DNA of 64,000 nt from Desulfoferula mesophila (lineage in GTDB: Bacteria; Desulfobacterota; Desulfarculia; Desulfarculales; Desulfarculaceae), in NCBI RefSeq assembly GCF_037076455.1, contig NZ_AP028679.1, forward strand, positions 2,619,501-2,683,500, read 5' to 3'. Every line of letters begins with the position of its first letter. Positions within the stretch are counted from its first letter, which is position 1. The position numbers were made by a program, and so were the translations under genes. Below, piece by piece: positions 16,595-26,378 of the stretch. The notes under the pieces were generated by a model, which was given only the letters and a program-made list of their open reading frames with translations, searched no databases and was not told where the DNA came from.

Positions 16595-17629
16595 ATGATT
16601 TATGTTGGCATGGACATTCACAAGAAGACCACGACTTTTTGCGCTTTGGATCAGGAGGGCAAAGTCATCCACCGGGGTACGGTTCCCAGCGGTGAAACTG
16701 GATGGCTTGATGCAATCCATCGTTGGCCCAAAGACGAAATAGCGGTTGCTCTTGAAACTGGCTCCATGACCTGGTGGGTGGTGGATGTGTTGCGTGAGGC
16801 TGGAATTGAGCCCATCGTGGTCGACGCCCGTCAATTCAAAATGATCGCCGACAGTAAGAAGAAGAGCGACCGCCACGATGCCCGGGCCCTTGCCGATGGG
16901 CTGCGAGGTGGCTTGGCTGAGCGAATCGCGGTCAATGTGCCTAGAGAAAAAGCACGTCGGGCCCGCTCTTTGATGCAGACTCGGCAGCAAATTCTCAAGC
17001 AGCGCAATATGACGGTAAACGCAGTAAAGGCCATGCTGCGTTCGGTTGGGGTGGAGATGAAAAAGGCCCAATGGCCCAAGGATAGCCACTGGGAAAAAGT
17101 CCTTGATAATCCGGCGGTGCCCATTTGGATGAAGCCATTCCTGATCACCCAACGCAGCATCTGGGACCACTTGGAGCAGCAAAGGCAGGAGTTTGATGCC
17201 TTGGTCCATGAGGAGTTGAGCTGTTGGCCTGAGGCGCAACTGCTTCTGGAGATGCCCGGTTTCGGCCCCATCGTCACCCTGGGCATTCTCAGCGGCATAG
17301 ATGACATAAAGCGTTTCAGGCGCTCAAATCAGCTGGCCAGTTATGCCGGTCTGATCCCCTCGTCCCGTGACAGCGGAGCGGTGCAACGCCGGGGAGGGAT
17401 AACCCGCCAGGGACGAAGTCTGATGCGCTATTTCGCGGTGCAGGCCGCCTGGGCGGCCATGCGCAGTAAGAATCTCACGATCCCTTTGCGTAAATGGTCC
17501 CGCAGGCTGATTGTGAAGCGGGGAAAGAAGGTGGCTGCAGTTGCCTTGGCCAGAAGACTTCTAGTCCTGGCCCACAAGCTATTGACCACCGGAGAAGTTT
17601 ATAACTCCAAATACCCAGTCGTGGCCTGA
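16595..17629 (+). CDS. IS110-family transposase (DEDD recombinase)
   Basis: 344 aa. The RuvC-like DEDD domain begins at once (IYVGMDIHKKTT, first Asp); Glu is in VALETGS near 56 and the Asp pair in SDRHDARALAD near 94. The C-terminal transposase_20 domain contains LEMPGFGPIVTLGILSGI and the serine-bearing stretch LASYAGLIPSSRDSG. Length is normal. ATG 16595 follows GGAGG at 16584-16588 by six bases; TTG 16589 would add two residues. The frame is intact, so the element may be active. Confidence 0.93.
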   Translation: MIYVGMDIHKKTTTFCALDQEGKVIHRGTVPSGETGWLDAIHRWPKDEIAVALETGSMTWWVVDVLREAGIEPIVVDARQFKMIADSKKKSDRHDARALADGLRGGLAERIAVNVPREKARRARSLMQTRQQILKQRNMTVNAVKAMLRSVGVEMKKAQWPKDSHWEKVLDNPAVPIWMKPFLITQRSIWDHLEQQRQEFDALVHEELSCWPEAQLLLEMPGFGPIVTLGILSGIDDIKRFRRSNQLASYAGLIPSSRDSGAVQRRGGITRQGRSLMRYFAVQAAWAAMRSKNLTIPLRKWSRRLIVKRGKKVAAVALARRLLVLAHKLLTTGEVYNSKYPVVA

Positions 17630-17733
17630 GCAAAAAGGAGATTGTTGGCCTAAAAAAAGCGAACGCGCTATTCGAGGATTGGCGTCGAACCTGAAATACT
17701 TGCTTGTGGCCGGGACCACGTTGCTAAGATGAG

Positions 17734-17944
17734 GGGCGCCAATTCTCGATCCACATCCATGCGCCGGGTCTTAACTGAGCGCGAAGAGAAGCTTGAAAGC
17801 GCGATCGCCCTTAAACTGGCTTTGTCCGGAAAAAAGGAAAAGGCCTATTGATAAATTTTGCCCTTGACCAGAATGACCACACTCAGAGAAGAAAGGTTCA
17901 CAGGCTAATTGGATAGCCCGTTCGATCTTGTAACCCCTCCCTCA
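17734..17944. other. Interval between IS110 and prophage debris
   Basis: Only a 30-codon plus-strand frame (17759-17851, ending KLALSGKKEKAY) is present. It is probably the end of a broken gene since it lacks a ribosome-binding site. Nothing else was recognised. Confidence 0.35.
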
Positions 17945-18180
17945 ATTTTTTTCTAGCCTTGCCCGCTTGGCCCGCCGTTCCTCGATGAGCTTCAGGGCCT
18001 CCTCGATGGAGTTGTTGACGTTGCCCTCGACATCGGCAACGATCACGCCGGTATGCTTGGCCAGCAGCTCAGATGTGAGCAGGGTGATGTAGCCAGCTCC
18101 TCCACCACCCGGTCAGCCGTGCCCTGGGTGGCCAGGACATGCACCTGGAAGCTGTTGCAGGCAGGGCAGTTCATTCGTTT
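17945..18180 (-). pseudogene. Prophage debris related to the terminase remnant (copy B)
   Basis: Read on the minus strand the segment encodes TADRVVEELA, the same words as copy A. It then continues as YITLLTSELLAKHTGVIVAD and a Glu/Arg-rich helical tail ending at a TGA near 17947. Nucleotide similarity to 8880-9330 continues on both sides (ATGAGCTTCAG, GATCACGCC, CCACCACCCGGT(T/C)AGCCGTG). The middle of the terminase gene is deleted. It lies directly downstream of the Cys-rich phage-type gene. Confidence 0.6.
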
Positions 18181-18184
18181 ACCC

Positions 18185-18562
18185 CTACCCCAACCCCTCG
18201 CCGTTCAGGATTGTCGATTCTGTGGGACAAATCGGCCCGCGAGTCCCGAAGAAAAATTCTTCTGGCGGCCTGCCACCGACCCCCTTCCGCCGGGGATTGG
18301 TGCCTTTTCTGAATCCATGCAGGCAACAGTCCTCATCGTAGAGCATGTGGCCGTTGCATCGAGCCACGCTGGATGGCGAGCCGGCGCAGCTTAAACAAAA
18401 TTTATTGATCTCTAGCAGGGCCCTGTTTTTGACCCCGTCCGGCAGCCTGTTAAGGCGGTACACATGGAGTTGACAATCCACGGAGGTGCACTCCCTAACC
18501 AGGACGTGACTGCCGCACATACAATAGAGGCACTGTTCTCTGATGGCTTTGCGGGGGGTCAT
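18185..18562 (-). CDS. Cys-rich phage-type zinc-binding protein
   Basis: 125 aa with a duplicated cysteine pattern. The first module has Cys at 11, 14, 16, 25 and 30 (QCLYCMCG, RECTSVDC). The second begins near residue 57 (FCLSCAGSPSSVARC, DEDCCLHGFRKGTNPRRKG). The second module resembles small prophage proteins of deltaproteobacteria whose motifs read KAIR.KCL.C and CP..DCPLYPYR. AAAGGAG stands seven bases before the ATG, so translation is plausible. Its position upstream of terminase debris fits a late phage region. Function unknown; structural zinc is inference. Confidence 0.7.
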   Translation of the reverse strand: MTPRKAIREQCLYCMCGSHVLVRECTSVDCQLHVYRLNRLPDGVKNRALLEINKFCLSCAGSPSSVARCNGHMLYDEDCCLHGFRKGTNPRRKGVGGRPPEEFFFGTRGPICPTESTILNGEGLG

Positions 18563-18801
18563 ATCAATTCTCCTTTAAGGCAGTGTTAATTAAGTTCCGT
18601 GTGGTGTTCGTCGGGCAGCCGCCGAATAACAGCACCTGTCCAGCGTCGCCCATCCAGTGCAGTCACACTCCTGAACCTGAAACCTGATGTGAATCGGCAT
18701 GCAAAAATGACCCAGTTTTGTTAGTAATCGGCGTCCAAAATTGACCCACCCTCAGCCAGGGGTCACCCTTCGTTGTTTGGCGAAGGGAGGTACCCGAGGA
18801 G

Positions 18802-20310
18802 ATGCTGACGGTGGAAACAATCGGCAAGATCAGGCTGAAGCACAGGCAGGGTAAGTCCATCCGGTCCATATCCCGGGAGCTGCGGCTCTCTCGTAATACG
18901 GTCCGCAAGGTACTGCGCGGAGACGAGACCGAGTTTAGCTACCAGCGCGGTCACCAGCCCTACCCCAAGCTGGGGGAATACATTAAAGATTTGGAAGGCT
19001 TTCTGGCGGAGGACCAGAAGCTTCCCCAGAAGCGGCGGCGCTCGGCCCAGGTGCTTTTTGAGGATCTGGTGGTGCTGGGCTACGAGGGTGGCTACGACAG
19101 CGTGCGGCGCTACGTGGGCCGGTGGCGGGATGAGCACAAGAGGCTGGCCGCGCCGGTTTTCATACCACTGAGCTTTGGGCCGGGACAGGCGTTTCAGTTT
19201 GATTGGAGCGAGGACCAGGCCGAGTTGGATGGAGTGACGGTAAAGGTCAATTTGGCCCAGATCCGGCTTTGCCACAGCCGTCTGTTTCTGGTCCAGGCCT
19301 ATCCCCGCCAAAGCCAGGAGATGCTCTTTGACGCCCACCGGCGGGGCTTCGCCTTTTTCGGCGGGGTCTGCTCCCAGGGCATCTACGACAATCCCAAGAC
19401 CATGGTGAGCAAAATCAAGCGGGGCAAAAAACGAGTGTTTCATCCTCGCTTCATCCAGCTTTGCTCTCACTATCTCTATGAGCCGGTGTTTTGCACCCCC
19501 GGCGCGGCCTGGGAGAAAGGTCAGGTGGAAAACCAGGTGGGTCTGGTGCGCCGCCGCTTTTTCACTCCCCGGCCCAAGGCCAAGGATCTTGCCGAGCTTA
19601 ACCGCTGGCTACGGGACCAATGTGTGGCCTGGGCCATGGGCCGCAGGCACCCCAGCATTCCCGGCAAGACGGTTTGGGAGGTTTTTGAGCAGGAGCGGGA
19701 GCACCTGATCAAGGTGGGGCGTCCCTTTGACGGCTACTCAGAGGAAAACACCAGGGTGTCCAGCTACGGCCTGGTGAGCTTTGACCGCAATCGCTACAGC
19801 GTGGAGTGCACCCAGGTGGGCAAGACGGTGCAGATCAAAGCCTATGCCGATCACGTCGTCATAGTGAGCCAGGGCCAGGTGGTGGGCCGTCACCAGCGGA
19901 ACTTTGGCCGGGACAAGATGATCTTCGATCCCTGGCACTATCTGACGGTGCTGGAGAGAAAGCCGGGCGCCCTGCGCAATGGTGCCCCCTTTATGGACTG
20001 GGAGCTGCCCCGCCCCCTGGAAAGGGTGAAATCTTATCTGAAAAGGTTTTCCGATTGGGACCGTCAGTTTGTGTCCATTCTGGCCGCGGTGCCCAGTCAT
20101 GGCCTGGAAGCGGTGGCCGCAGCCTGCCGGGAGGCCTTGGTCCAGAAGGCAGTGAGCCAGGAGATCATCCTAAACATCCTGCATCGGTCCCAGGACCAGG
20201 ATGACCATCCCCGCCTGGAGCTTCCCGGCCATCTGATCCTCAAGCACGAGCCGGTGGCCGATTGTGGCCGGTACGACCTCCTGCGCCTGGAGGCCCGCCA
20301 TGACGCGTGA
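18802..20310 (+). CDS. istA: IS21 transposase IstA (second type)
   Basis: 502 aa. The N-terminal helix-turn-helix is at about residues 12-38 ([20 protein letters not shown]). The DDE core has [11 protein letters not shown] (first Asp near 135), [16 protein letters not shown] (second Asp near 196) and [11 protein letters not shown] (Glu near 240). A C-terminal domain with [19 protein letters not shown] follows. ATG 18802 comes after GGGAGG and GGAG sites at about 18785-18800. It overlaps istB by 11 bases. Full length and uninterrupted. Confidence 0.95.
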   Translation: MLTVETIGKIRLKHRQGKSIRSISRELRLSRNTVRKVLRGDETEFSYQRGHQPYPKLGEYIKDLEGFLAEDQKLPQKRRRSAQVLFEDLVVLGYEGGYDSVRRYVGRWRDEHKRLAAPVFIPLSFGPGQAFQFDWSEDQAELDGVTVKVNLAQIRLCHSRLFLVQAYPRQSQEMLFDAHRRGFAFFGGVCSQGIYDNPKTMVSKIKRGKKRVFHPRFIQLCSHYLYEPVFCTPGAAWEKGQVENQVGLVRRRFFTPRPKAKDLAELNRWLRDQCVAWAMGRRHPSIPGKTVWEVFEQEREHLIKVGRPFDGYSEENTRVSSYGLVSFDRNRYSVECTQVGKTVQIKAYADHVVIVSQGQVVGRHQRNFGRDKMIFDPWHYLTVLERKPGALRNGAPFMDWELPRPLERVKSYLKRFSDWDRQFVSILAAVPSHGLEAVAAACREALVQKAVSQEIILNILHRSQDQDDHPRLELPGHLILKHEPVADCGRYDLLRLEARHDA

Positions 20311-21028
20311 GGATGTGATGCAGGCCATGAAGCGGCTGAGACTCAATGGCATGCAGTCCATCTATCCCGAGCTGCTGCCCGAGGGGATCAAGAACCGCTG
20401 GGGACCGGAGAGGATTTTGCTGGAGCTTTTGCAGGCCGAGGAGGCCGAAAGGCGCCTGCGCTCCATCCGCTACCGTCTCTCCCAAGCCAAATTTCCCATG
20501 GGCAAGGACCTGGACAGCTTCGATTTTAAAGACTCACCGGTGAATGAAGAGCACATCCGCCACCTTTACCAGGGCAGTTTCGTGAGCGACCGCCGTAATC
20601 TGATCTTCATCGGAGGCACCGGTAGCGGCAAGACCCACTTGGCCATCGCCATCGCCCGCCAGGCGGTCAAGGAGTGCTGCAAGGGGCGTTTCTATAACCT
20701 GGTGGACCTGGCCAATGACCTGGAGAGGGAAAAGCTGGAAGGCCAGGGCGGGAGGCTGGCCGACAAGCTGGCCCGCATGGACCTGGTGGTGCTGGACGAA
20801 CTGGGCTATCTGCCCTTTTCCAAGAACGGCGGCCAGCTCATCTTCCACTTGGTGTCCAAGCTCTACGAGCGGACCTCCATCATCATCACCACCAATCTGG
20901 CCTTTGGGGAATGGACCCAGGTCTTCCACAGCGCCAAGATGACCACCGCCCTCTTGGATCGCCTGACCCATCACTGCGACATCATCGAAACCGGAAACGA
21001 AAGCTGGAGGCTCAAGAGCAGGTCCTGA
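20300..21028 (+). CDS. istB: IS21 helper ATPase IstB (second type)
   Basis: 242-aa AAA+ ATPase. Walker [12 protein letters not shown] is near residue 103, Walker [13 protein letters not shown] near 160, sensor region [15 protein letters not shown] 20300 is chosen because GGAGG at 20287-20291 stands eight bases upstream; the GTG at 20264 lies well inside istA. It keeps the usual His after the Walker A lysine-threonine. Confidence 0.95.
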   Translation: MTREDVMQAMKRLRLNGMQSIYPELLPEGIKNRWGPERILLELLQAEEAERRLRSIRYRLSQAKFPMGKDLDSFDFKDSPVNEEHIRHLYQGSFVSDRRNLIFIGGTGSGKTHLAIAIARQAVKECCKGRFYNLVDLANDLEREKLEGQGGRLADKLARMDLVVLDELGYLPFSKNGGQLIFHLVSKLYERTSIIITTNLAFGEWTQVFHSAKMTTALLDRLTHHCDIIETGNESWRLKSRS

Positions 21029-21250
21029 CCAGGGACCACAAACACAAAAGCCCCCAACGGGGGCCAAACTACCACGCAGAGAGGTGGGTCAATTTTCAAC
21101 GCCTACCCCGGGTCAGTTTTCAATGCCGATTGACACCTGACCCCTCCCCCAAAAGGCAGGACGAGTAAAAACGTCATTTACGGCACGGAGTTTGCTAGTT
21201 TGAACCAAGCAGGGTGGCATTTCGTTTCCCTTGGAACTAAGGGAGTTGAC

Positions 21251-22674
<1,424 letters not shown>

Positions 22675-22678
<4 letters not shown>

Positions 22679-24021
22679 AGGCCCGCATAGCCGTTATAGA
22701 CGACGAGCCCATTGTCTGCCGGCGATTGCAGCGCGCCCTGCTAAAAGAGGGCTATGAGGTCGAGTGCTTTGGGGAGGGAAGCTCTTTCCTCCAGCGCCTG
22801 CCAACCCATCCGTTTGATATCGTTTTCACCGACCTGCGCATGCCCGGCATCGACGGGTTGGAGGTGTTGCGCCAGGCCCGAAGCCTCAAGCCGGGCTGTG
22901 AAGTGATCGTGTTCACCGGCCACGGGTCCATGGACACCGCCATCCAGGCGATCAAGCAGGGCGCCTATTACTACGTCGCCAAGCCCTTCCAACTACAGGA
23001 AATCACCCACCTGGCCGACAGCGCCCTGGAGAAGATCAAGCTCAAGGAGGAGAACCGGCGACTCAAGAAAGAGGTGGAGCGCCAAAGCAGCTTCCAGCGT
23101 TTCATCGGGGCCAGCCCGGCCATGCGCGAGCTCTACTCGATGATCCAGAAGGTGGCCCTGGTGGAATGCAACGTGCTCATCGAGGGCGAGAGCGGCACGG
23201 GCAAGCAACTGGCGGCGCGGGCCATCCACGACCTGAGCCCCCGCGCGGAACGTCCCTTTGTGGCCTTCAACTGCGGCGGCTTCAGCGAGGACCTGATCGC
23301 CAACGAGCTGTTCGGTCATGAACGGGGATCGTACACGGGCGCCTCGGCCACCAAGATCGGCTTGCTGGAGTCCGCCGCCCACGGCACGGTCTTTCTGGAC
23401 GAGGTCGGCGAAATGCCGCTGTCCATGCAGGTCAAGCTGCTGCACGTCCTGCAGGACAAACGCATCATGCGGGTGGGCGGAACCAAGCCCATCAGTCTGG
23501 ACATTCGCATAATTTCGGCCACCAACCGCGACATGAAAAACGCCGTGGCCGAAGGCATGGTGCGCGAGGACCTCTTTTATCGCCTCAACGTGGTCACCCT
23601 GCGCCTGCCCCGCTTGAGCGAGCGCCGGGAGGACATCCCCCTGCTGGCGGCGCATTTCAGCCAGCGCTACAGCCAGGCCTGCGGCAAGGCCGAGCCCCGC
23701 ATATCCGCCGAGGCCATGGAACTGCTGATGAGTTACAGCTTTCCCGGCAACGTGCGGGAGTTGGAGAATATTATCGAAAGGGCCGTGGCCCTGTGTGACA
23801 ACCGGATCGTGCGGGTGGCCGACCTGCCGCCGGACCTGCGCGATTTGGAATTCCGCACCTATGAGGGCGAGGAGTTGCAATCCCTGGAAGAGATCGAGCG
23901 CCGCCACATCGCCAAGGTGATCACCAAAACCGGCAACAACAAAGGGCTGGCCTGCGAAATCTTGGGAATGCCCCGCACCACCCTCTGGCGCAAGCTGAAA
24001 AAGTTCGGCCTGGAAGATTGA
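22675..24021 (+). CDS. Sigma-54-dependent response regulator (NtrC family)
   Basis: 448 aa. Receiver domain at residues 1-120 (DDEP near 9-12; phospho-acceptor Asp in FTDLRMPG near 53). AAA+ domain about 140-370 with Walker A GESGTGKQ and Walker B TVFLDEVGEM. C-terminal Fis-type helix-turn-helix (NNKGLACEILGMPRTTLWRKL). The loop that touches sigma-54 reads GSYTGA instead of GAFTGA, unusual but keeping the key Thr and Gly. GTG start overlaps the kinase stop by four bases. The operon 220 bases downstream has a sigma-54 promoter and is the likely target. Confidence 0.93.
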
Positions 24022-24035
24022 GCGCTTGTTCTTTT

Positions 24036-24126
24036 CAAAATGAAACAAACACCCCAGCCCTCCTAGATGATTAATCTGAATATAAACCAGTAGTTTTCTC
24101 CGATACACCCCGCCGGTTTCATTTTG
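24036..24126. promoter_or_regulatory. Candidate enhancer sites: 11-bp inverted repeat
   Basis: CAAAATGAAAC (24036-24046) and its exact reverse complement GTTTCATTTTG (24116-24126) flank 69 bases between the regulator gene and the sigma-54 promoter. The near half is ~70 bases upstream of the -24 element, a normal enhancer distance. Binding by the adjacent regulator is inference. Confidence 0.45.
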
Positions 24127-24192
24127 GAACGCGGTCAGGCCCCCTCCCCTGATATCTCACAAAATATACCATAAAAACAATATGTTGCGCTT

Positions 24193-24208
24193 TGGTCTGC
24201 TTCTTGCT
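24193..24208 (+). promoter_or_regulatory. Sigma-54 promoter of the USP/TauE operon
   Basis: TGGTCTGCTTCTTGCT has GG (24194-24195) and GC (24206-24207) separated by exactly ten bases, as required for -24/-12 elements (consensus TGGCAC-N5-TTGCW). It lies 32 bases before the first start codon and 171 bases after an NtrC-type regulator gene. Confidence 0.72.
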
Positions 24209-24239
24209 CAATGGTGTTGCAACCTGCAGGGAGAGGGTC

Positions 24240-24665
24240 ATGGAGCGGATACTGGTAGGTATCGATGCGCAAGAGAGCGATCTCGCTCCGGGCATCCACG
24301 CCGTGAACCTGGCCAAGCGAATACAGGCCAAGATCTACATCTTACTGGTAAAACGTCCCAACTCCCAGGGCGAGGCCCCAGGGGAGCGCAACCTGATCGC
24401 CCGCTTGGAGCAGCTCATCGACCAGGCCCGCTCCGAGGGACTCGGCCTGGAGTATTTCGTCAGTGAAGGACTTTTGGAGAACGAGGCGCTGCGTTTCATT
24501 CAGCAGAACGCGATCACCCTCCTGGTGGTCGGCCAGCCCAAGGACGGCGGCGAGCCGGCCATGAAGCAGTTCCGCAGAAATCTGGAGAACATTCGCCTGC
24601 GGGTGGATTGCCACATAGAGGTGGTCCAGCAGCGCGAGGCTAGCGTGGTTACGGAAAGGAAGTAA
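24240..24665 (+). CDS. Universal stress protein, single domain
   Basis: 141 aa. It opens with the USP beta strand MERILVGIDAQES and continues with a helix, then IYILLVKRP and LLVVGQPKDGG, the alpha/beta pattern of the USP fold (Rossmann-like, often ATP-binding and stress-linked). The usual G-2x-G-9x-G(S/T) nucleotide loop is not evident, so it may not bind ATP. ATG 24240 follows GGGAGAGG directly. First gene of a seven-gene same-strand operon. Confidence 0.8.
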   Translation: MERILVGIDAQESDLAPGIHAVNLAKRIQAKIYILLVKRPNSQGEAPGERNLIARLEQLIDQARSEGLGLEYFVSEGLLENEALRFIQQNAITLLVVGQPKDGGEPAMKQFRRNLENIRLRVDCHIEVVQQREASVVTERK

Positions 24666-24667
24666 AC

Positions 24668-25597
24668 ATGCCTTGGCACCTGTATCTGCCCATCGCGGGA
24701 AACAGCGTAAACGTAGTGATGGTTTTCGCCATGGGCGGGCTGGTGGGCCTGCTCTCGGGCTTGTTCGGGGTGGGGGGAGGCTTTTTGATGACCCCCTTGC
24801 TCATCATGGTGGGCATCCCGCCCACGGTGGCGGCGGCCTCGGACTCCAACCAGATCGTGGGCGCCTCCACCTCGGGAACCCTGGCCCATTACCGCCTTGG
24901 CAACGTGGACTTCAAGATGGGCATCCTGCTCTTGGTGGGCGGCACCCTGGGCGGGGTGCTGGGGGTGCAGGTCATCAAGATACTGCGCGCCACGGGTAAC
25001 GCCGACTTCCTGATCAAGATCACCTACGTGTTGATGCTGGGCTTCGTGGGCGGCTACATGATGCTGGAGACCATCCAGAACCTGCGCCGCTCCAAGGCGG
25101 TGGCGGCCGAGGCAAGCCCCAAGCGCGAATCGCGCTACGCCCAGCTGATGCAGCGCCTGCCTCTGCAAATGAACTTCGAGAAATCGGGCATCGAACTCTC
25201 CATGATCCTGCCGGTGGTGCTGGGAGTCTTCGTGGGGGTGCTGGCCGCGATCATGGGGGTGGGCGGCGGCTTCATCATGGTGCCGGTGATGGTCTATCTG
25301 CTACGCATGCCCATGCACGTGGTGGTGGGCACCAGCCTGTTCCAGATCCTGTTCACCTGCGTGGTGGTGACGATCATGCAGGCCCGCACCAACCACACCG
25401 TGGACTTCGTGTTGGCCCTGATCCTGCTCGTCGGCTCCACCCTGGGGGCCCAGGTCGGGGCCAAGCTCAGCCGAAAACTGCAAGGGGAGCAGCTCAAGCT
25501 GATCCTGGCCTGCGTGGTCCTTTTGGTTATGGGCAAGATGCTCCTGGACCTGCTGCTGCATCCGGCCTTCCTCTTGAGCTACGTGGGAGGTCACTAA
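24668..25597 (+). CDS. TauE/SafE-family sulfite/sulfonate exporter
   Basis: 309 aa, about eight membrane helices. The duplicated TauE motif appears as GLLSGLFGVGGGFLMTPLLIM (about residues 19-39) and LAAIMGVGGGFIMVPVMVYL (about 195-215). TauE/SafE proteins export small organic or sulfur anions such as sulfite or sulfoacetate, plausible for a sulfur-metabolising host. GGAAAGGAAG precedes the ATG. It is two bases downstream of the USP gene and one base upstream of the TIGR02186-like gene. Confidence 0.9.
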   Translation: MPWHLYLPIAGNSVNVVMVFAMGGLVGLLSGLFGVGGGFLMTPLLIMVGIPPTVAAASDSNQIVGASTSGTLAHYRLGNVDFKMGILLLVGGTLGGVLGVQVIKILRATGNADFLIKITYVLMLGFVGGYMMLETIQNLRRSKAVAAEASPKRESRYAQLMQRLPLQMNFEKSGIELSMILPVVLGVFVGVLAAIMGVGGGFIMVPVMVYLLRMPMHVVVGTSLFQILFTCVVVTIMQARTNHTVDFVLALILLVGSTLGAQVGAKLSRKLQGEQLKLILACVVLLVMGKMLLDLLLHPAFLLSYVGGH

Positions 25598-25598
25598 A

Positions 25599-26357
25599 AT
25601 GCGCGCCGCTCGCCTGACGATCCTGGGTCTGCTCGGGTTGCTGCTCCTGGCGGCCGTGCCCGCCGGCGCGGCCCCGCCCGCGCTCAGCGTTTCCCTGCAG
25701 CCTTCCCAGGTAGACATCAACACCTTCTTTGACGGCGCGCGCCTGCGGGTGGATGGCCAGGCTCCGGCCGGCAGCCAGGTGGCCGTGATCCTGTTCAGCG
25801 CGCCCAGCGATATGGACTTCCGCATCAAAAGCCGCTTGTGGGGCTTCCTGTGGATGAACCGGGAGGAGGTGGCCTTCCACGGAGCCCCCTCGGTTTACCT
25901 TTATCAGGGCTCCGGCGGCTCGCCCGATGATTTCAAACTGGGCCTGGACCACCTGCAAGCCATGGTGCGCATCAAGGACGGCCATTCCGATCCGGCCGAG
26001 CTGTTCAAGGAGCTGGTTAGAATCAAGCAAAGCGAGGGGCTCTACAACCTCTCCCCCCAGGGGGTGAGCCTGGGCTCGGAGCAAAACGGCTTGCAACCAT
26101 TTTCATGCGCCTTTGAACTCCCCGCCCGCTTACCCCAGGGCACCTACCAGGTGCAAGCCTTTGCGCGCGACTCCCAGGGCCAAATCACCTCCGGCCCGGC
26201 CCAGCCGGTGAAAGCCCAGGAGGTGGGCTTCCCGGCCCTGTTGTCCTCCCTGGCCTACAACTACGGCCTGCTCTACGGAGTTCTGGCGGCTCTGCTGGCC
26301 TTGGTGGGAGGGCTGGTCACTTCCATTTTGTTCAAGGGAGGCGGCGGGGCCCATTAG
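25599..26357 (+). CDS. TIGR02186-like membrane-anchored periplasmic protein
   Basis: 252 aa. Signal peptide at residues 1-27 (cleavage near GAA), a beta-rich periplasmic domain, and a C-terminal transmembrane helix (about 222-246). RIKSRLWGFLWMNREEVAFHGAPSVYLY matches my memory of family TIGR02186 (K.R..GIWVN....F..VPSFY), conserved beside TauE-type exporters. It may assist the exporter in the periplasm; mechanism unknown. It starts one base after tauE. Confidence 0.75.
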   Translation: MRAARLTILGLLGLLLLAAVPAGAAPPALSVSLQPSQVDINTFFDGARLRVDGQAPAGSQVAVILFSAPSDMDFRIKSRLWGFLWMNREEVAFHGAPSVYLYQGSGGSPDDFKLGLDHLQAMVRIKDGHSDPAELFKELVRIKQSEGLYNLSPQGVSLGSEQNGLQPFSCAFELPARLPQGTYQVQAFARDSQGQITSGPAQPVKAQEVGFPALLSSLAYNYGLLYGVLAALLALVGGLVTSILFKGGGGAH

Positions 26358-26378
26358 GGTCCCGATCGGGGAGAGCGG

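Larger units (their letters stand above)
16510..17733 (+). mobile_element. IS110-family element
   Basis: One transposase gene between two copies of TGCTAAGATGAG (16510-16521 and 17722-17733), a 12-bp direct repeat. IS110 elements lack inverted repeats and recombine at short shared core sequences, so this repeat may mark the two junctions; exact ends cannot be fixed from one copy. The ~75-base leader between the left repeat and the gene contains a perfect 8-bp hairpin, AATGGTCT (16552-16559) with AGACCATT (16571-16578), where a guide RNA would be expected. Confidence 0.7.
18688..21135 (+). mobile_element. Second, unrelated IS21-family element, complete (2448 bp)
   Basis: The left tip TGTGAATCGGCAT (18688) and right tip read inward TGTCAATCGGCAT (21135) form the terminal repeat. 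Both ends also carry an inner repeat with AAAATTGACCCACC. The target duplication is CCTGA (18683-18687 and 21136-21140). It encodes istA and istB, whose sequences differ clearly from the first IS21 type. Both frames are open, so it looks recently inserted and intact. Confidence 0.95.

Noticed and set aside
17759-17851. 30-codon plus-strand peptide ending KLALSGKKEKAY
   Set aside because: Too short, no ribosome-binding site, and no family match. More likely a broken gene end.
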